Origin: Neonectria sp. B-13
Taxonomy: Eukaryota > Ascomycota > Sordariomycetes > Hypocreales > Nectriaceae
Assembly: GCA_002682825.1 (NCBI GenBank)
Contig: NOKP01000018.1
Location: 466,827 to 530,826 of the forward strand
Reading direction: 5' to 3'
Length of the DNA: 64,000 bases
This document shows, in pieces, positions 46,447 to 58,800 of this stretch; positions within the stretch are counted from its first letter, which is position 1, and each line of letters begins with the position of its first letter. The translations under genes and the position numbers were made by a program. The notes beneath the pieces were generated by a model. The model did not search any database, was not told the origin of the DNA, and saw only the letters and a list, made by a program, of their open reading frames with translations.

Positions 46447-46929
46447 AGGCCCCGGCGGCCACCCCCCCCAGAGCAACGCCTCCAAGGGCCCCAAACCCCG
46501 GTAGCTTCAACATCTTTCTCTCTCGGTTGCCGCTTCCAGTAGCACCCCATGAACCCTATGAAAGCCTCCCGACTCCCATCTCCCGACTCCCTGCTCCCCT
46601 GGATCTCCAACTACATACACCACCTCTGCTCCGCCGTCCCACCTCACCAGGTCCTTTCCTCATCCTCGTACTCATCCTCGCTTCTTCATCTCTCTCTCTC
46701 TCAGTGTCTAGTCTCCGGTCTCTTAGTCTCCTGCCAGCCTTCGGCCTCCACTGCAACTGGCGCGGCTGACCCGAACAGACCATCCCAAGTCATCGCCATT
46801 TTCCAGCCTTGCCACTCACGCGCCAGAACACACCATACCTCGCCTTGCCAGCAAACGCAGATGCAGTCTTGAGCGTTTGCGCAAATTCCACACCAAAGGG
46901 GTTACTACGGAGGAGGAACCACACCGACA

Positions 46930-48750
46930 ATGGGTCAGTGGTGGGTTGACTCCCGGATCGAAGCCACCGTCACCCGGCCTTTCGTCCTCGGCCATCTCCT
47001 CGCCGATGAGATTGAGCAGCTGGACCAACCTGTGGCGTTTGGCGGCGAGGACTTGACAGAGCGCACCTACTGGGACAGCATCCAACATGATGCCCCTCGC
47101 CTCTTCCTCATCCTCGTCGATCTCGGCGTCCCGGACCAAATCTTTGGAGTCATCGACGACGGCTGGGACGACGCTGAGCTGCCAATTGCCCTAGAGGAGA
47201 TCGATCGCCTACAGCTGGCGCCGTCTCGTGATGACCGACTGGACCGTAAATTCTACCAACGCCAATTTCACTATCTCCTGACGCCCCTCCAGCGTGGTAG
47301 TCACCATGTCTATGCCGAGAATGAAGTCGTACCCCTCGAGATCATCGAGCGCCCTCCCCTGACGGCACACAAGTCAAATGTCATTGAGAAGGTCAGGCTT
47401 CCAAATGCTCAAGGATCCGTCTTCTGCCGCCGCAGATATCCTCTCGGGAACGGACCCGGAGCCATGTCCGACGCCGACTTCCTGGAAGCGATCCAGAGCA
47501 TAAAGGGTTTACAGAATGAGCACATGGTCTCGTACTGGGCGTCATATACCCAGAACGGATGCGGTTACGTGCTCTTCACTCCACCGAATGACTTCACCCT
47601 CAAGTCGTTCCTTGCGACTACGCCTTCTTCATTCAAAAACCTGGCCAAAAAGGACCGGAGGGAACTTGTAATGAATTGGATCTTATGCCTCGTCGACACG
47701 TTGTGCTACCTCCACAGCAAGAGCCGCTCCCACTCTTGCATCAAGCCTTCCACTATTCTTTTCACCAACCAAAACCACATCTTCTTCGCCGACTCCACGC
47801 GATTAACCCCCGACGGCATGCTCCATCATACCGACAAGGCGTCGTTCGACCGTGAACGCTACGACTACTCAGCCCCTGAGCAATGGTTCCGCCCTGCGGG
47901 ACCCTCGAGCCCACCGGGCAGGTTTATGAACCTAGGATCCCCTTCCACACCCCCCGATGACAGTGGCTTCAACATCATGCGAAGCCACGACCTCGCCAAT
48001 TCTCCCAATGGCATGTTTGCGCCAAACCTCCAACTAAGTCCACAGCAGGGCGATGTATTCTCACTCGGGTGCATCATTCTAGAACTCCTGTCCTTCTTAG
48101 TGAAGCGGTCAACGAGCAAATTTGCCAACTTCCGATCCGCGAAACACAAGACCGCTGGACGAGGTGGCGCAGTCCTAGATACCTCATTCCATAAGAACCT
48201 AGGGCAAGTTGAGGCTTGGATGTCTAACTTAGCCAAAGAAGCGTCAAGAAAGGTTTCGGACAAGGATGGCGCAAACGTCTTTCGAGGCGTAACGCCGATA
48301 TTGCATGTCGTTGCGGGTATGCTCTCAGCCAATCCGTTCGACCGGCCACCCGCTATCGAGGTCCAGCAGCGAATTTACCAGGTTCTGACCGAGGTTTGTG
48401 GGACTTCAGAGCCACATTGTGTGCATCAGTACTCTCATGACCTCGACTACTCGCTTGGACGGATGCATATTCAGAATCCCGGAGATGCTATGCTGGGCAG
48501 GCCAGACCAACGAGCCAGCCTTGGATACGGGACTCCGCGAACGTTCCAACACAGCCGCAACAATAGCAGCGGTGGCTATTCTCAGACGAGCCGCACGACA
48601 GCCAGCAGCGAGGCGGAAGGAGATGGCATATACAACCCAGGCCCATCCGGCCCACAACGGATTAGGCCCCAAGGGTCTTGGCCTAGAAACCAAGGCTACA
48701 TGGTTAATCCTGCCCTAAACCAGGGTTCATTGTATGCAACGGGACCTTGA
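46930..48750 (+). CDS. Protein kinase-like protein, probable pseudokinase
   Basis: A single exon of 606 residues. A unique N-terminal region (1-155) precedes a kinase-like fold. Every catalytic element is altered. The beta-3 lysine position reads VFCRRR (164-169). The catalytic loop is HSCIKPSTI (268-276) instead of HRDLKPxN. The metal-binding DFG is FADS (286-289). Structural landmarks are kept: LVDTLCYLH before the loop, APEQW (315-319, the APE motif), GDVFSLGCIILELL (374-387, the helix F Asp) and NPFDRP near the end. The C-terminus is Ser/Gly/Pro-rich and disordered. Phosphotransfer is therefore unlikely and a scaffold role is inferred. The partner is unknown. Confidence 0.85.
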   Translation: MGQWWVDSRIEATVTRPFVLGHLLADEIEQLDQPVAFGGEDLTERTYWDSIQHDAPRLFLILVDLGVPDQIFGVIDDGWDDAELPIALEEIDRLQLAPSRDDRLDRKFYQRQFHYLLTPLQRGSHHVYAENEVVPLEIIERPPLTAHKSNVIEKVRLPNAQGSVFCRRRYPLGNGPGAMSDADFLEAIQSIKGLQNEHMVSYWASYTQNGCGYVLFTPPNDFTLKSFLATTPSSFKNLAKKDRRELVMNWILCLVDTLCYLHSKSRSHSCIKPSTILFTNQNHIFFADSTRLTPDGMLHHTDKASFDRERYDYSAPEQWFRPAGPSSPPGRFMNLGSPSTPPDDSGFNIMRSHDLANSPNGMFAPNLQLSPQQGDVFSLGCIILELLSFLVKRSTSKFANFRSAKHKTAGRGGAVLDTSFHKNLGQVEAWMSNLAKEASRKVSDKDGANVFRGVTPILHVVAGMLSANPFDRPPAIEVQQRIYQVLTEVCGTSEPHCVHQYSHDLDYSLGRMHIQNPGDAMLGRPDQRASLGYGTPRTFQHSRNNSSGGYSQTSRTTASSEAEGDGIYNPGPSGPQRIRPQGSWPRNQGYMVNPALNQGSLYATGP

Positions 48751-49961
48751 GCTGTGGCTGAGATATCTTGGGTTACCGAGACATCAACAATTGCTTTATT
48801 TATTTTTCATATGAGCTAATGATCAACGACTGGATGGGCGCCGGGCAGGTGTTGGATTTTACTTGGGGACTGCTTCCATATTGGCGAGGCGAGTCTTTTG
48901 TTGCAGCGCAAGGCAGGGCAGCAACTGGGCTTGTTCATTCAATTAACGCATGGCTATTTCATGGGCTGAGGATGAAGCATCTACTTTCTACTGCTGAAAC
49001 ATGGCGGGTATGGAATGTACTATATCATTAACAACGGTCAGCCCTGAGGCACTCTGATGACGGAACGAAATTGGCCACATCGACATGAAGAGCTATTTGT
49101 AGGATAACGATATAGTAATGAAACGGAGACTCATTTGGAGAATACCATAGAGGTGAAGTCACAAATATCTTCACCAACCTCAACGGTTCCAAGATATGCC
49201 AGGCGTGATACGTGCATCCGGATCCCAGATACTAGACTACGAAGTTCAGTAGAAGGAGCTCGCGGTAACAAACCAAGCGCACACACCGAAGCGCTTAACC
49301 TGGTTGATCTCGCTCTGCTAAGCCCTGTCTTTAGCGCCTTGCAGGATCCCACCCCGCATTGCGGGAGTAGAGTGAGTGTAGGTTCTCGCCGTGAACCGCA
49401 TGCCAACTGCACTTTGCCTTACACCATCACCTTCTGCTCCCTTCTAGCCCCGTTCCTTGTTGAGCCTTACTACCATGATGGCCATGTCCACTTTCTGAGA
49501 AGAAAAATCGGTTCCCTTTCCGATATCGTTGTATCGTTGTCCCAAGCCTGCGCAAGCAACTGCGATCTCGGACCTGTTGGTTCAACACGCCGAGCGCAGG
49601 GTTTCCCCCATCAAAAGCTCACAGCCGATCTAGGAACATCGAGTCGCACCTCGTTCCTCTCTCACCTTACGCAGTGTTACCGTCGAACTGTATCGTTACA
49701 TTCAGTGATACCCTCACCCCTCTCGCAGGTGTCATTGACCTTTCTAAACCGACAAGATGTGTGCTTTCCGCGGTCACATGTTTGACCACATCCAATCCGG
49801 CAATCGGCCTTGATGAAAGTGTGTACTAACCCCATCGTCGAGAACAGGATGTTTGCGTATCGCGGCTTGCGCTGATGCGGCGAGGTCATGGTAGTGCAAA
49901 CGCGCATGGCTGTGTAGGTACGAGGACATACTTGCAGTGTGCGGGAAGCTAGGCTGCCGCC

Positions 49962-50824
49962 ATGATAGTTGGGTATGAGATCAATGGTTACAATATTCCC
50001 GTGGAATTCCCTCGTTCATTCTTTGTTGCCGACGATCGGCTTCCCTTAAGGGAATTCGAGGTGACATGCTCGCACCGGAGGAGTATGCCCTTCTCCAGCT
50101 TGGTTTCGAGGACAGACATCTAAGATGTTTGCTTAGCCAGGCTGCCTTAATCGAGAATGGCACTGACGCCTGGTTCCATCAGGTTACCGAGGTGTAAGCA
50201 TACTCTCGAGAAATATTCGAGGAAGTTCAAGTTACCCGACCCGACATTGCCATGGGGGTAAATCCATCCATCAAAGCCGACAGGATATGGGAACCAAGCT
50301 AGCCGACAAAACCAAAGAGTGTCTGCAAGAACATGGAGCCAACGAGATCAACGTCATTATCTTGGCTTCAGATGCCAGTGACACCGCTACCGCCGTCGTG
50401 TCAGGACATCTGAGCAAGGTATTCTCAAACGGATTCGTTGAGAACCGTTGCGAGTACCAAACCTTCACCGTCTCGTCGATGACTCCATCGTCCATGGCAC
50501 GAGCACAACGCACGAGGCTGAAATTAAACAGGTCGTCTTTTTATTGTGTGCCTGAAATTTGTACACCCTTACCTTGCGAGTATTCGCCAGGAGTCTTGGG
50601 CTTCAATAGCAGGGAAATCTGTCGCTTGGTACGGCATCGATATCGCGAGCATGACAGAGGTTGTCGCGCACGGTAAAACGAGCCAAGAGTTCGCCAGGTC
50701 ATCAACGCAGACGAAGTACCAAGACCTCGAGGATCCAAAACGGCTTGTATGGAACCCTCTCCTGAGAGTCTCATTAAATATTTGGAAGGTTATGTCTAAA
50801 ACAGCGGCGAGCACAAGATACTAG
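49962..50824 (+). pseudogene. Decayed protein-coding region of unknown family
   Basis: Four protein-like segments follow one another in different frames. They are 49962-50123 (GYNIPVEFPRSFFVADDRL), 50066-50197 (APEEYALLQLGFEDRHLRCL), 50287-about 50545 (ANEINVIILASDASDTATAV) and about 50546-50824 (GKSVAWYGIDIASMTEVV). Amphipathic composition and few rare residues suggest a former gene broken by frameshifts. No set of good GT...CTAAC...AG introns was found to join them. I do not recognise the family. It could instead be an intact gene with introns I failed to see. Confidence 0.4.
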
Positions 50825-51852
50825 AAAGGATATGTGAGTTCTTCAGTGTAAACCGGGAGCAGAAGAAGACACCCCCAGTAGCTGCTGTTTCTTATTGAAA
50901 ATAATACCCCCGTGAATACGTTCATAGAGACGAGCAGAATACAGTGCGTCAGTGCATCGGTATATAATGTATTTCCGTCACCACAACATAGTCTTACACT
51001 AAGCCAGTCGCCTGGTATTCACAGCGTGTGAGGCGATGGGTTGCTAGCTTTCTTAATGGGCGACAACCAATTTGTTTAAAGCAAATCGTATAACTAGAAT
51101 AGGACTTATCGACTGGGTTCCAAATAGGTTTCGGCAGTTGCGCGTTGCTTCTAGACATGGACAGCTATTGGCTTCCTAGACAGACTATTGTGGAATACGA
51201 AGGGCTATTATAAGCATAGCTACGGATTTTGCATGTAGGCTGGAGTGCATTATGATGCATTTCTGGAACGGAACTGACGTGTTGTCGGCCGTCGAAAATA
51301 GAAACATGCAGAGTTATGACGGCGTGTTGTCACGTTTCATTGACGTTTGAGTGTATTCTGCAGTTGGGGGTTTTTGGGTGAAGCATGCTGAAACGACCGG
51401 GGCCTTGACTGTCTGTGTCCGTGGTTGCAGGCTGGGAGGCTGGAACAAGGCTTGCGTCGACTCGCTGGTTAACTAATCTGAGATCAAATGAACGGGCATC
51501 TGGAATTGAGGCTAGTAGGGGCATATCAGACCATCCCCACGCATTGACCGCTTTTGGCCGTATCTGAGAGTTCTAGCTGGTCTAAGTACATCGCCTTGTT
51601 CACCAAGACACACATAGATAGCAAGAGAGACAAAGTCGAGTTTATCTTCAAGGTGAACACCACCATCAAGGAAATGTTGCCTTGTGACCCTGACCCCCTG
51701 GAGCGTCGGACGAATCCCAAGCTTGGGGAGGAGTGGGGAGTTTCCCAAAGCGGTAGTTCTTATCTTGAGGGAGGCAACCTACGAGACGAAGCTAAGCTGA
51801 GGTGAGCTTCTGCCCTGTGGCGAGCTCTGCAGTCCATCTGCAGCACCGCGGC

Positions 51853-51881
51853 GGGCTGGACTGGGCTGGACTGGGCTGGGC
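51853..51881. repeat. GGGCTGGACT direct repeat
   Basis: Two full units and a partial third in tandem. Confidence 0.8.
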
Positions 51882-52092
51882 TGCATTGTTTGTTGCTGCA
51901 TTGGAACGCGTACGTCATGGCCATGGAAGCGGACCGATATTGGGGGGGGAATGTGGGGGAGGCCCGGTAGGTAGAGTGGTGGTCTTTGGTGGAGCGAGGA
52001 GGCCTGGTCGGCGGGCCTACAGCGGATGGATGGTTTTGTTGTTTTGTGCGGTAATCGCGCAGTGGCTGGCCGCGGGCGAGTCAGCGGAGACA

Positions 52093-52116
52093 TGGGAAAT
52101 GGGAAATGGGAAATGG
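52093..52116. repeat. GGGAAAT heptanucleotide repeat (3 units)
   Basis: Three tandem GGGAAAT units in intergenic DNA. Confidence 0.85.
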
Positions 52117-53008
52117 TGGACCAGGCGAAACAATCGAGAGCATTGCCCGTTGAGGGGGGGCTGGATATTATGCTATGCGCTGGGGGGGCCAGGAGAGATG
52201 TCTCTATGGTATATTAGATTAGAGTAGCAGACAATGGGGGGCTCTTCATTTGCCTTCATTTCCCTTGGGAATTGCGGCTACTGCCACTTGCTGACCAGCA
52301 TTACCGTCATCGCTCTGACTCGGCACTCTCTGCACTCATCAATCTGCAGGCAGGATCAGGATCAACGTGTTCCCAGTTCCCACAAGGTGACAAGGCCATG
52401 GTTTTTGGTTGGTTTCGTCAGCCCAGCCTGCCCCTTGTCACAGAAGTCATTAGTGTAGTTCGGACATGAGGTACCTCCATCTGGCGGCACTTCCTGGTAC
52501 CTATACCACCAAGTATGTACGTACTCTCATCTTCCCGTCGGTCTGCTGTCCACGTTCGCTGTGCAGTTCCAGTAACTAATCCAGCTGCAGATTGCACCGC
52601 CACGGAGCTCGCCATACGAGGTCGCTCTCTGGCCATGCACCTCCAGCCGCCCAAGCTGCAAACCGCAGCAAGCCCCAGCCGCGGCGCGCGGTGCGACTGG
52701 CATTTTCGGGCGCTGTGGTTTGCTGCCTAGCAGCGCTGCAGAGGCTAGCATGCACGATCTTGATGGGCCGCCACCACCTCTCACCTTGCAAAAGCAGAAA
52801 AACCGGCTCACTGACACGCGGCGGGGCCAATCAAAACGGACGTGCGTGCCGGGGGTGGCTTGACCCACTGGCCCAGCCTGTAATCGAGGCACTGACTGGA
52901 CCCAGTGGACAGAGAACAAGGAGACAAGGCCACCTAGGACAGAAGAAAAAGACGCTTCTACGAATGCTAGCACGGGGCTAGCGAGTACCTCCCGTCCAAA
53001 GTACCTTG

Positions 53009-53045
53009 CTCTCTCTCTGTCTCTCTGTCTCTCTGTCTCTCTCTC
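53009..53045. repeat. CTCTCTGT/CT microsatellite
   Basis: CT dinucleotides interrupted at regular spacing by G, upstream of the small secreted protein gene. Confidence 0.9.
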
Positions 53046-53811
53046 CTCCTGGATTCTGGAATTGGATCCATCGCAAGTCTACACCGCAGGGGGCATTCTT
53101 TTATTTAGATGGTGGATCAACCAGCCGACTGTCTGTGAACAGGACCGACCCGGTTATTACCTCCCAGAGTCCCAGGTTGCCAGGTTCTCTGCTTCCCAAT
53201 CCAAACCTCCTCTCTCGCTCGCCCTGTTTCATTCTTCCAACCTACGCCAGAAACCGCCCCCCCCCCCAAAAGGAATAGGAAACGGGGAAAAGTGAAATCG
53301 ACCATCTACTTACCCAGCCAACTCTATCGCCCCGGAGTCCGCCCGTGTGTTAGCTCTGCCTTGTTGCTTGCGTGGCCGAACCGTCCTTTCGTTTTCGACT
53401 TTTTTCTCGCCCCGCGCAATTGGCTGCATTGCCCTGGCCTCGTCATCAAACCACCACCACTACTACCAAGTACCTAGACTACAAACCTCCACTGCCACCA
53501 CTACCGCCCATCGTCACTGTCGTTTCCGATCTGGACCAAGTCCGTCCGAGCTGAGCAGGGAGGGGCCGAGAGCGCGCAAATCACTTCGTCGCCGCCGAAT
53601 ACTTCTTCCTCTCGACGTCCGCCCAAATTGTGGAAAATCAAAACAAAGCCCGGTTGCGAAGCTTTTCTGCTCTGCGCTGAAGCTTGTATCAGCCTGACTC
53701 GCGAGCCTGGTCACTTACACTTACACGCCACCGCGACCCGCGCAAATCTTCACTTCGACTCACCTTGCCTCACCTCACCTCACCACGCCTCATCGCATCC
53801 ATCCCCAAACA

Positions 53812-54380
53812 ATGCGCTCCGCCTCAATTCCCGCAGCACTGCGCGTGAGCGTACTGCTCTGCATTGTCGCATTTCTCTCGCTCGCGGCTACAGCCGAACC
53901 AGTCCGCGTCTCAGGCAACAGGCAACTCATCGCCGATGCCTCGGCCTTCGTGTCAAACGGTACGTCCACCTTGTCTCATTTATGATCCCATGCAATTGCC
54001 CCCGGTCCTTGGCGCTGACGACATGCCCAGGAATCGCATCGCAACTGCCCCCGCAAGATCGCCTCGTCGCGTCGGATAAGCACGACTCCTCGCCCCAGCT
54101 GGTTCAGAAGCTGTCGTCCACCACCTTCAGCGTCTCTAACGTCGAAGCTGCGTCGCTCAACGTCAGGGCCGTTGCCCATGTCGGCATCAGCATCCTCTTC
54201 AACCTAGCCTCTTCCAACAGCGTCGTTGGCTTCCTTATCGGCAATGAGTCGACTTCCACCTTCGCCAAGTCCGATTTCACTGACGTCGACAACGGCACCG
54301 CCGCGTCAGGTCGACGACATATTACCGGCATGAGCGTCGCCCTCGTCATAGTTATGCTCTTTTTCGCCGTTTGGATGTGA
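53812..54380 (+). CDS. Small secreted or GPI-type surface protein of unknown function
   Basis: Exons 53812-53959 and 54031-54380 give 165 residues. The 71-nt intron is GTACGT...CTGAC...CCCAG, phase 1. A signal peptide is clear: basic start (MRSASIPAALR), hydrophobic core (VSVLLCIVAFLSLAA) and an ATA-E cleavage site. The protein ends in a hydrophobic stretch (MSVALVIVMLFFAVWM) at the very C-terminus. It is preceded by a small-residue segment (GTAASG) and the basic pair RR, the layout of a GPI-attachment signal; a single transmembrane anchor is the alternative. A second hydrophobic patch (HVGISILFNLASS) lies mid-protein. Possible N-glycosylation sites are NES and NGT. There are no paired cysteines in the mature part. 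Family unknown. Confidence 0.75.
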
Positions 54381-55806
54381 ATCCGAATCGGTTCTCTTTC
54401 TTTTGTCTCATTTTCTACTATATTTCTTCTCAAGATACCCACCTTCCCGCGGTTCAAACGGGCTGGAACGCTTCACTTTTTACGCATGCACATTTAGACC
54501 TCATATGTGCCCCCTCCTGGACATACAACTTAGCACACAGACGACACAGACGTCTTGGAGATGGGCCCCTGGAACGGCCCTCGTCATCTTGATCAAGGAT
54601 GGCATGGCCTGGGGTCCTGGACCGAAGGATGCATGCGACATACAGGATATGGACAAACCCCTCTGGATAGCGGATGTAATGACGATAATGGATGAACATG
54701 TAAATGATGGCAATACCAATGTTGGATGGTTGGACTTGGAACGAGGGCGGATTCCCTCGGTGCAGATGACATGACTGATCACTGCAATGATCACCACATA
54801 GAACATAGCCCAGTTATAGAGGGCTGGTATATAGCAACAGAGAGTCATCCAAGGCTTGGATTGAACTTTTATCATTGACATTATTCTCGTTGCTGTGAAG
54901 AAACATGGTATTACGGCGTACCGAATGCATAGATGTAACATGAGTTGAAAACCAACAAGATACAATTGAAAAATGACAGATGCCAATTCTGTAGTCCAAC
55001 TACCTACAGCATAGCAGGCAACACGAGCTGAGGAACGCAAGACTTAAAGGATAAACATTCAATCTATAGATTGCCTAAGCCTAGACTGCTTCTTCTGCGT
55101 CTGTATTGAACCAAGTGTAGAACGATGAGTGATGGTTCTCCACCACGTCAAGTGTTAAAAATGCAGCAAACGGAGGACCATGTTCTCGAGATCGGCAGTA
55201 GGTGTTTCGAGGCTCGGGTTTCACTACGTCATCAGCTTCGAAATCGATGCGATTGTAGGGTGCCGTTGTTTTAAGGGCAAAATAAACATTCTTCAGCATT
55301 GATTGACCTTCAGCTATTGCTGGGATGTGCTGGGACGCTGAGCACTAGGAAGCCATTGCCGTTTTGGGAACACGTCGGCATTGACATCCGCCGACCACCG
55401 CTCATAGACTCGAACCACGTGCAGACTTGCAATCATTGTTCTGGTCCAAGATAACAACAACGGCCTCAGACAAGCAGAAACGGGCAATTGGACGGGTGAA
55501 TTGGCATCCAACGGCCCCTTAGAAGCCATCGGCGTCATCAGCGACTCCGATTTTGCATTTCCTCGTCGTCAATAAATTTTTGATCGATTTTGCTGTGTCG
55601 ATTGTGTATCTCAGCCATCTGAGTTTTGGGGCAAGAAATAAGGGCAGCGGTCGGACTGACTCAGCAAATTTTCTCCCGGACCTCATCATCCCGCCTCACG
55701 ACGACGACGACGCCGCCGCCGCCGCCGCCGCTGCTGCGCCGAATTGCCCGTCCCGTGGAACGACCCTGCTGCTGTGCCTGGCTTATGTCCTAGCGAAGCC
55801 ATCATC
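54381..55806. other. Intergenic between the small secreted protein and TBF1
   Basis: 1.4 kb with no supported gene. A GAC/GCC/GCT trinucleotide tract (55699-55740) lies about 70 bases before the TBF1 start. Confidence 0.6.
55699..55740. repeat. GAC-GCC-GCT trinucleotide repeat in the TBF1 leader
   Basis: Four GAC units, about seven GCC units, then two GCT units. It is probably transcribed as 5' UTR of the telobox gene. Confidence 0.88.
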
Positions 55807-58800
55807 ATGGCTGAGCCTGCGCAGCCCGACGTGGCCGCGGCCATGTCGCCAACGGGTGCGTCCCCCGCCACCCGCGATGCCCCCAATTCGCGACTTGCGA
55901 AACCGCCCTCTCGCTCGAGAGTGGCCCTCGCGCATCCCCCGCTGACAAGCTGCGGCTTCTAGGTATCAAGCAAGAACCCAACATCCTCGACGGGCTAGAC
56001 CTGGAGTTGGCCCTCCAAGCCGCGACCAAGCGACCGTTCGACGACTTGGCCTTGACCAACGGCCATGACCCCTCAAAGAGGGTCAAGAGTGAGAACGATG
56101 CCACGCACGATAACGAGTTCGACAATGATCACGGCGCCGAGGAGTCGCTGGAAGACGGGCTGGCCTTGCTTGTCCAGAATGCGCTCTCCAACGTCGGCGA
56201 CCTGGTGAGTCAGTTCACCCAGGATGCCGACATCCCTCACACCACCACCGACCCGATGGACGTCGACTCCATACCCGTCCCAGAAGATTCTCTCCCCCCG
56301 GCCCCCGTATCGTTTATATCCGACCCCCAAAAGTATTTGCGCAATGCCAGCCGGAATGCGCTGGGCAATTTGGTAGGTTGGAACCACGGCGCAACCACGA
56401 CGACCGAGCGCTTACCTCGGCGAACAGGCCATCTCGATGATACTCATCTTTTCCCAATCCTTCGACGACTCAATAAAGCCCATAAGGGAAACCGATTCCC
56501 AACATTCCAAATCCTTCCGACAACTACAGACCTCCTTCGAGCAAATCAAGCAAATATACTCCACCGGCTCCATCCTATCCTCCATTGAGGCCGATCTCCA
56601 AGATGACGAATCACGTACGATACTGGGTTTGTCAAACCTGGCTCAGTTTGGCCTCTGGCTGCTGGACGGTGGTTTTCAGTCGTACAAGGAAGCTCATCAA
56701 CATTTCCACGCCATTTTCCCAGACCAAATATCTCACCTGGGAACGGAAATCGTCGAGCTATACCTTGCGCTCAAGACTCAATTGGCCATCGAATCGCTCC
56801 TAGCAAAAGCCCCAGATCAACAGATTGAGCCGGTTCTGAACGAGATCTTTCTCGATGGGTTGGAGGAGGAGATGCGTGGCCTCCATGGAGGCTTCGAGCT
56901 GACAACGGCGGATCAGGAGTTTGTCTCCTCCGCCCGATCACGAAGAGATGCCCTCCAAATCGAGGCGCATTTAGAGACCGGTAAGATTCCGGTGTCTCTC
57001 GTTACACCCTCGAGCTTATCTAACATCATAGTAGCTACACTAAAGGGAAAATACCCTGCCGATGACTTACTACGCAGCTTTAGCACGTACGTGAAAGGCC
57101 GTGTTGCTTCAGTGTCAGAGTTGGGGACTAGACTAGGTCTTTCTGTGCCAACTGGCGTAGAAACCGCTCTCGACATTCTCCCCGACGCCCCGAGCGACGG
57201 CGATCTCGACTTGGATGACCTCTCCTCGTTCTTTGAAAAGACCACATCTGGCCTTGTCCAAAACGCTCTGGCTGGCTTGACAGAGGAGGACCCTGCGCCA
57301 GAACCAGAGCCAGAGCCAACGCCAACACCATTGCCAACACCTGCTATTGAGGCTATTGAGCAGCCGGTCGAGGTCGCCAAGAGCCCTCCCAAGGCCGAAC
57401 CAGCACCCCCGCAGACGAATGGCAAGGTGGACTTGATGACCGACTATAAGGAGTTGGAGGCGCTAGTTGCGGAGAGTACTTCAAACTATGTGAAGACGAC
57501 GCTGCATGGGTTGTCGCCAGTGCCGTATCAGCCAACTGTGCCCACAAGTACCAGTGAGTGTGACCGCGAGATGCACCGGAAAGCACAGCTAACATCCCCC
57601 GCAGCCGAGACTATGGCAGCCCAGTCATACTTAAGCCAGCTACAACAGGTCCAGTCTCAGCACCCATACTACTCGTACACGCAACATGTGCCTGAGCCTC
57701 AGCCTCCGCCTCCTGGCCCCGGCGAGAACCTTCCTCCCAACCAGACCTTTCCCAGTGCCATACTATATGACAAGGCACGCCAAGCGGCGCTCTCGAAGTC
57801 TTCGGCCCACACCCGGAGAGAAGGCCTTCACTCCACTCGCCGACCTTGGACGCAGGAGGAAGAAAAGGCCCTTATGGCTGGCCTCGATATGGTTAAGGGT
57901 CCTCACTGGAGCCAAATTCTGACTCTATTTGGCCCGAACGGCACTATATCCGATATACTCAAGGATCGGACCCAAGTCCAGTTGAAAGACAAGGCTCGAA
58001 ACCTCAAACTGTTTTTCCTCAAGACGAACTCGGAAATGCCTTATTATCTACAGGCTGTCACCGGCGAGCTCAAGACCCGAGCCCCTACCCAAGCTGCTAG
58101 GAAGGAGGCAGAGGAACGAGCAAGGATGAATTCAGAAGAAGAGCAAGCCAGGATACAAGGTATCATGACCCTGGCCGGAGGGCTGCAGAATCCTCCTCAC
58201 GGTAGAACCATGGGCAATACTGCCACCGGCGGATCGGGCGTCATCACACCTGCCCAGGCCGCGAGCGCTGCACAAGCCGCTTCTGGTCAGCATGGCTCTG
58301 CATCTCATCACGGAACGAATGGGCACGGTGTTACTTCTGCTATTACTTCAGGATACCCAGCGTCCTCTTTGCCACAGGCCCGAACAGGGATGCTGGCCAC
58401 GAGCCAACAAGCACTGCAATCAGCAGCACAACCTCACCCCCGCCCACAGTCACAACACTCTCCTCAGACACCCCGGCCGCAGTCACAACATAATCAACTG
58501 GCTATGCCAACTCCCGTCCAGCCGCAGGTCGCCCGGTCTCAGTCTTCCACGCCAGTCGGACAAGGCCATCACTCGTCACCGCATCACACCCCGACACCAC
58601 AACACACCTCAAGCATGGCCGCCCAACCTCAACACACACAATACTCTCACACCCACAACTCACAGTCTCCTTACCAAGCGCCCTCGGCCCAAATGCAAGG
58701 TCAGCCTGTGCACATGGTTTCGCACGCCCCTGGAATGGATTCCTTGGCCGATGTGCACGACAACGCCGCCGAGGCCGCCTTGCTGCAAGGTCTCCAGGCC

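Larger units (their letters stand above)
43727..46929. other. 3.2 kb intergenic region
   Basis: No gene is supported between the dehydrogenase and the pseudokinase, both plus strand. It contains a GACT tract (45983-46002) and a GCCAT repeat (46426-46446). From about 46260 it turns C/T-rich (CCATCCTCCACCCATCC), like a long 5' UTR of the pseudokinase gene. Confidence 0.55.
48751..53811. other. 5 kb region without an intact gene
   Basis: Between the pseudokinase and the small secreted protein. It is A/T-richer than its surroundings from about 48.8 to 51.6 kb. It holds a probable decayed coding region (listed separately), several simple repeats (51853-51881, 52093-52116, 53009-53045), and a C/T-rich leader from about 53.3 kb that likely belongs to the next gene. 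Confidence 0.5.

Noticed and set aside
49135..49785. 216-codon plus-strand frame
   Set aside because: It begins at a non-ATG codon and shows no motif; possibly part of the same decayed region but not supported.
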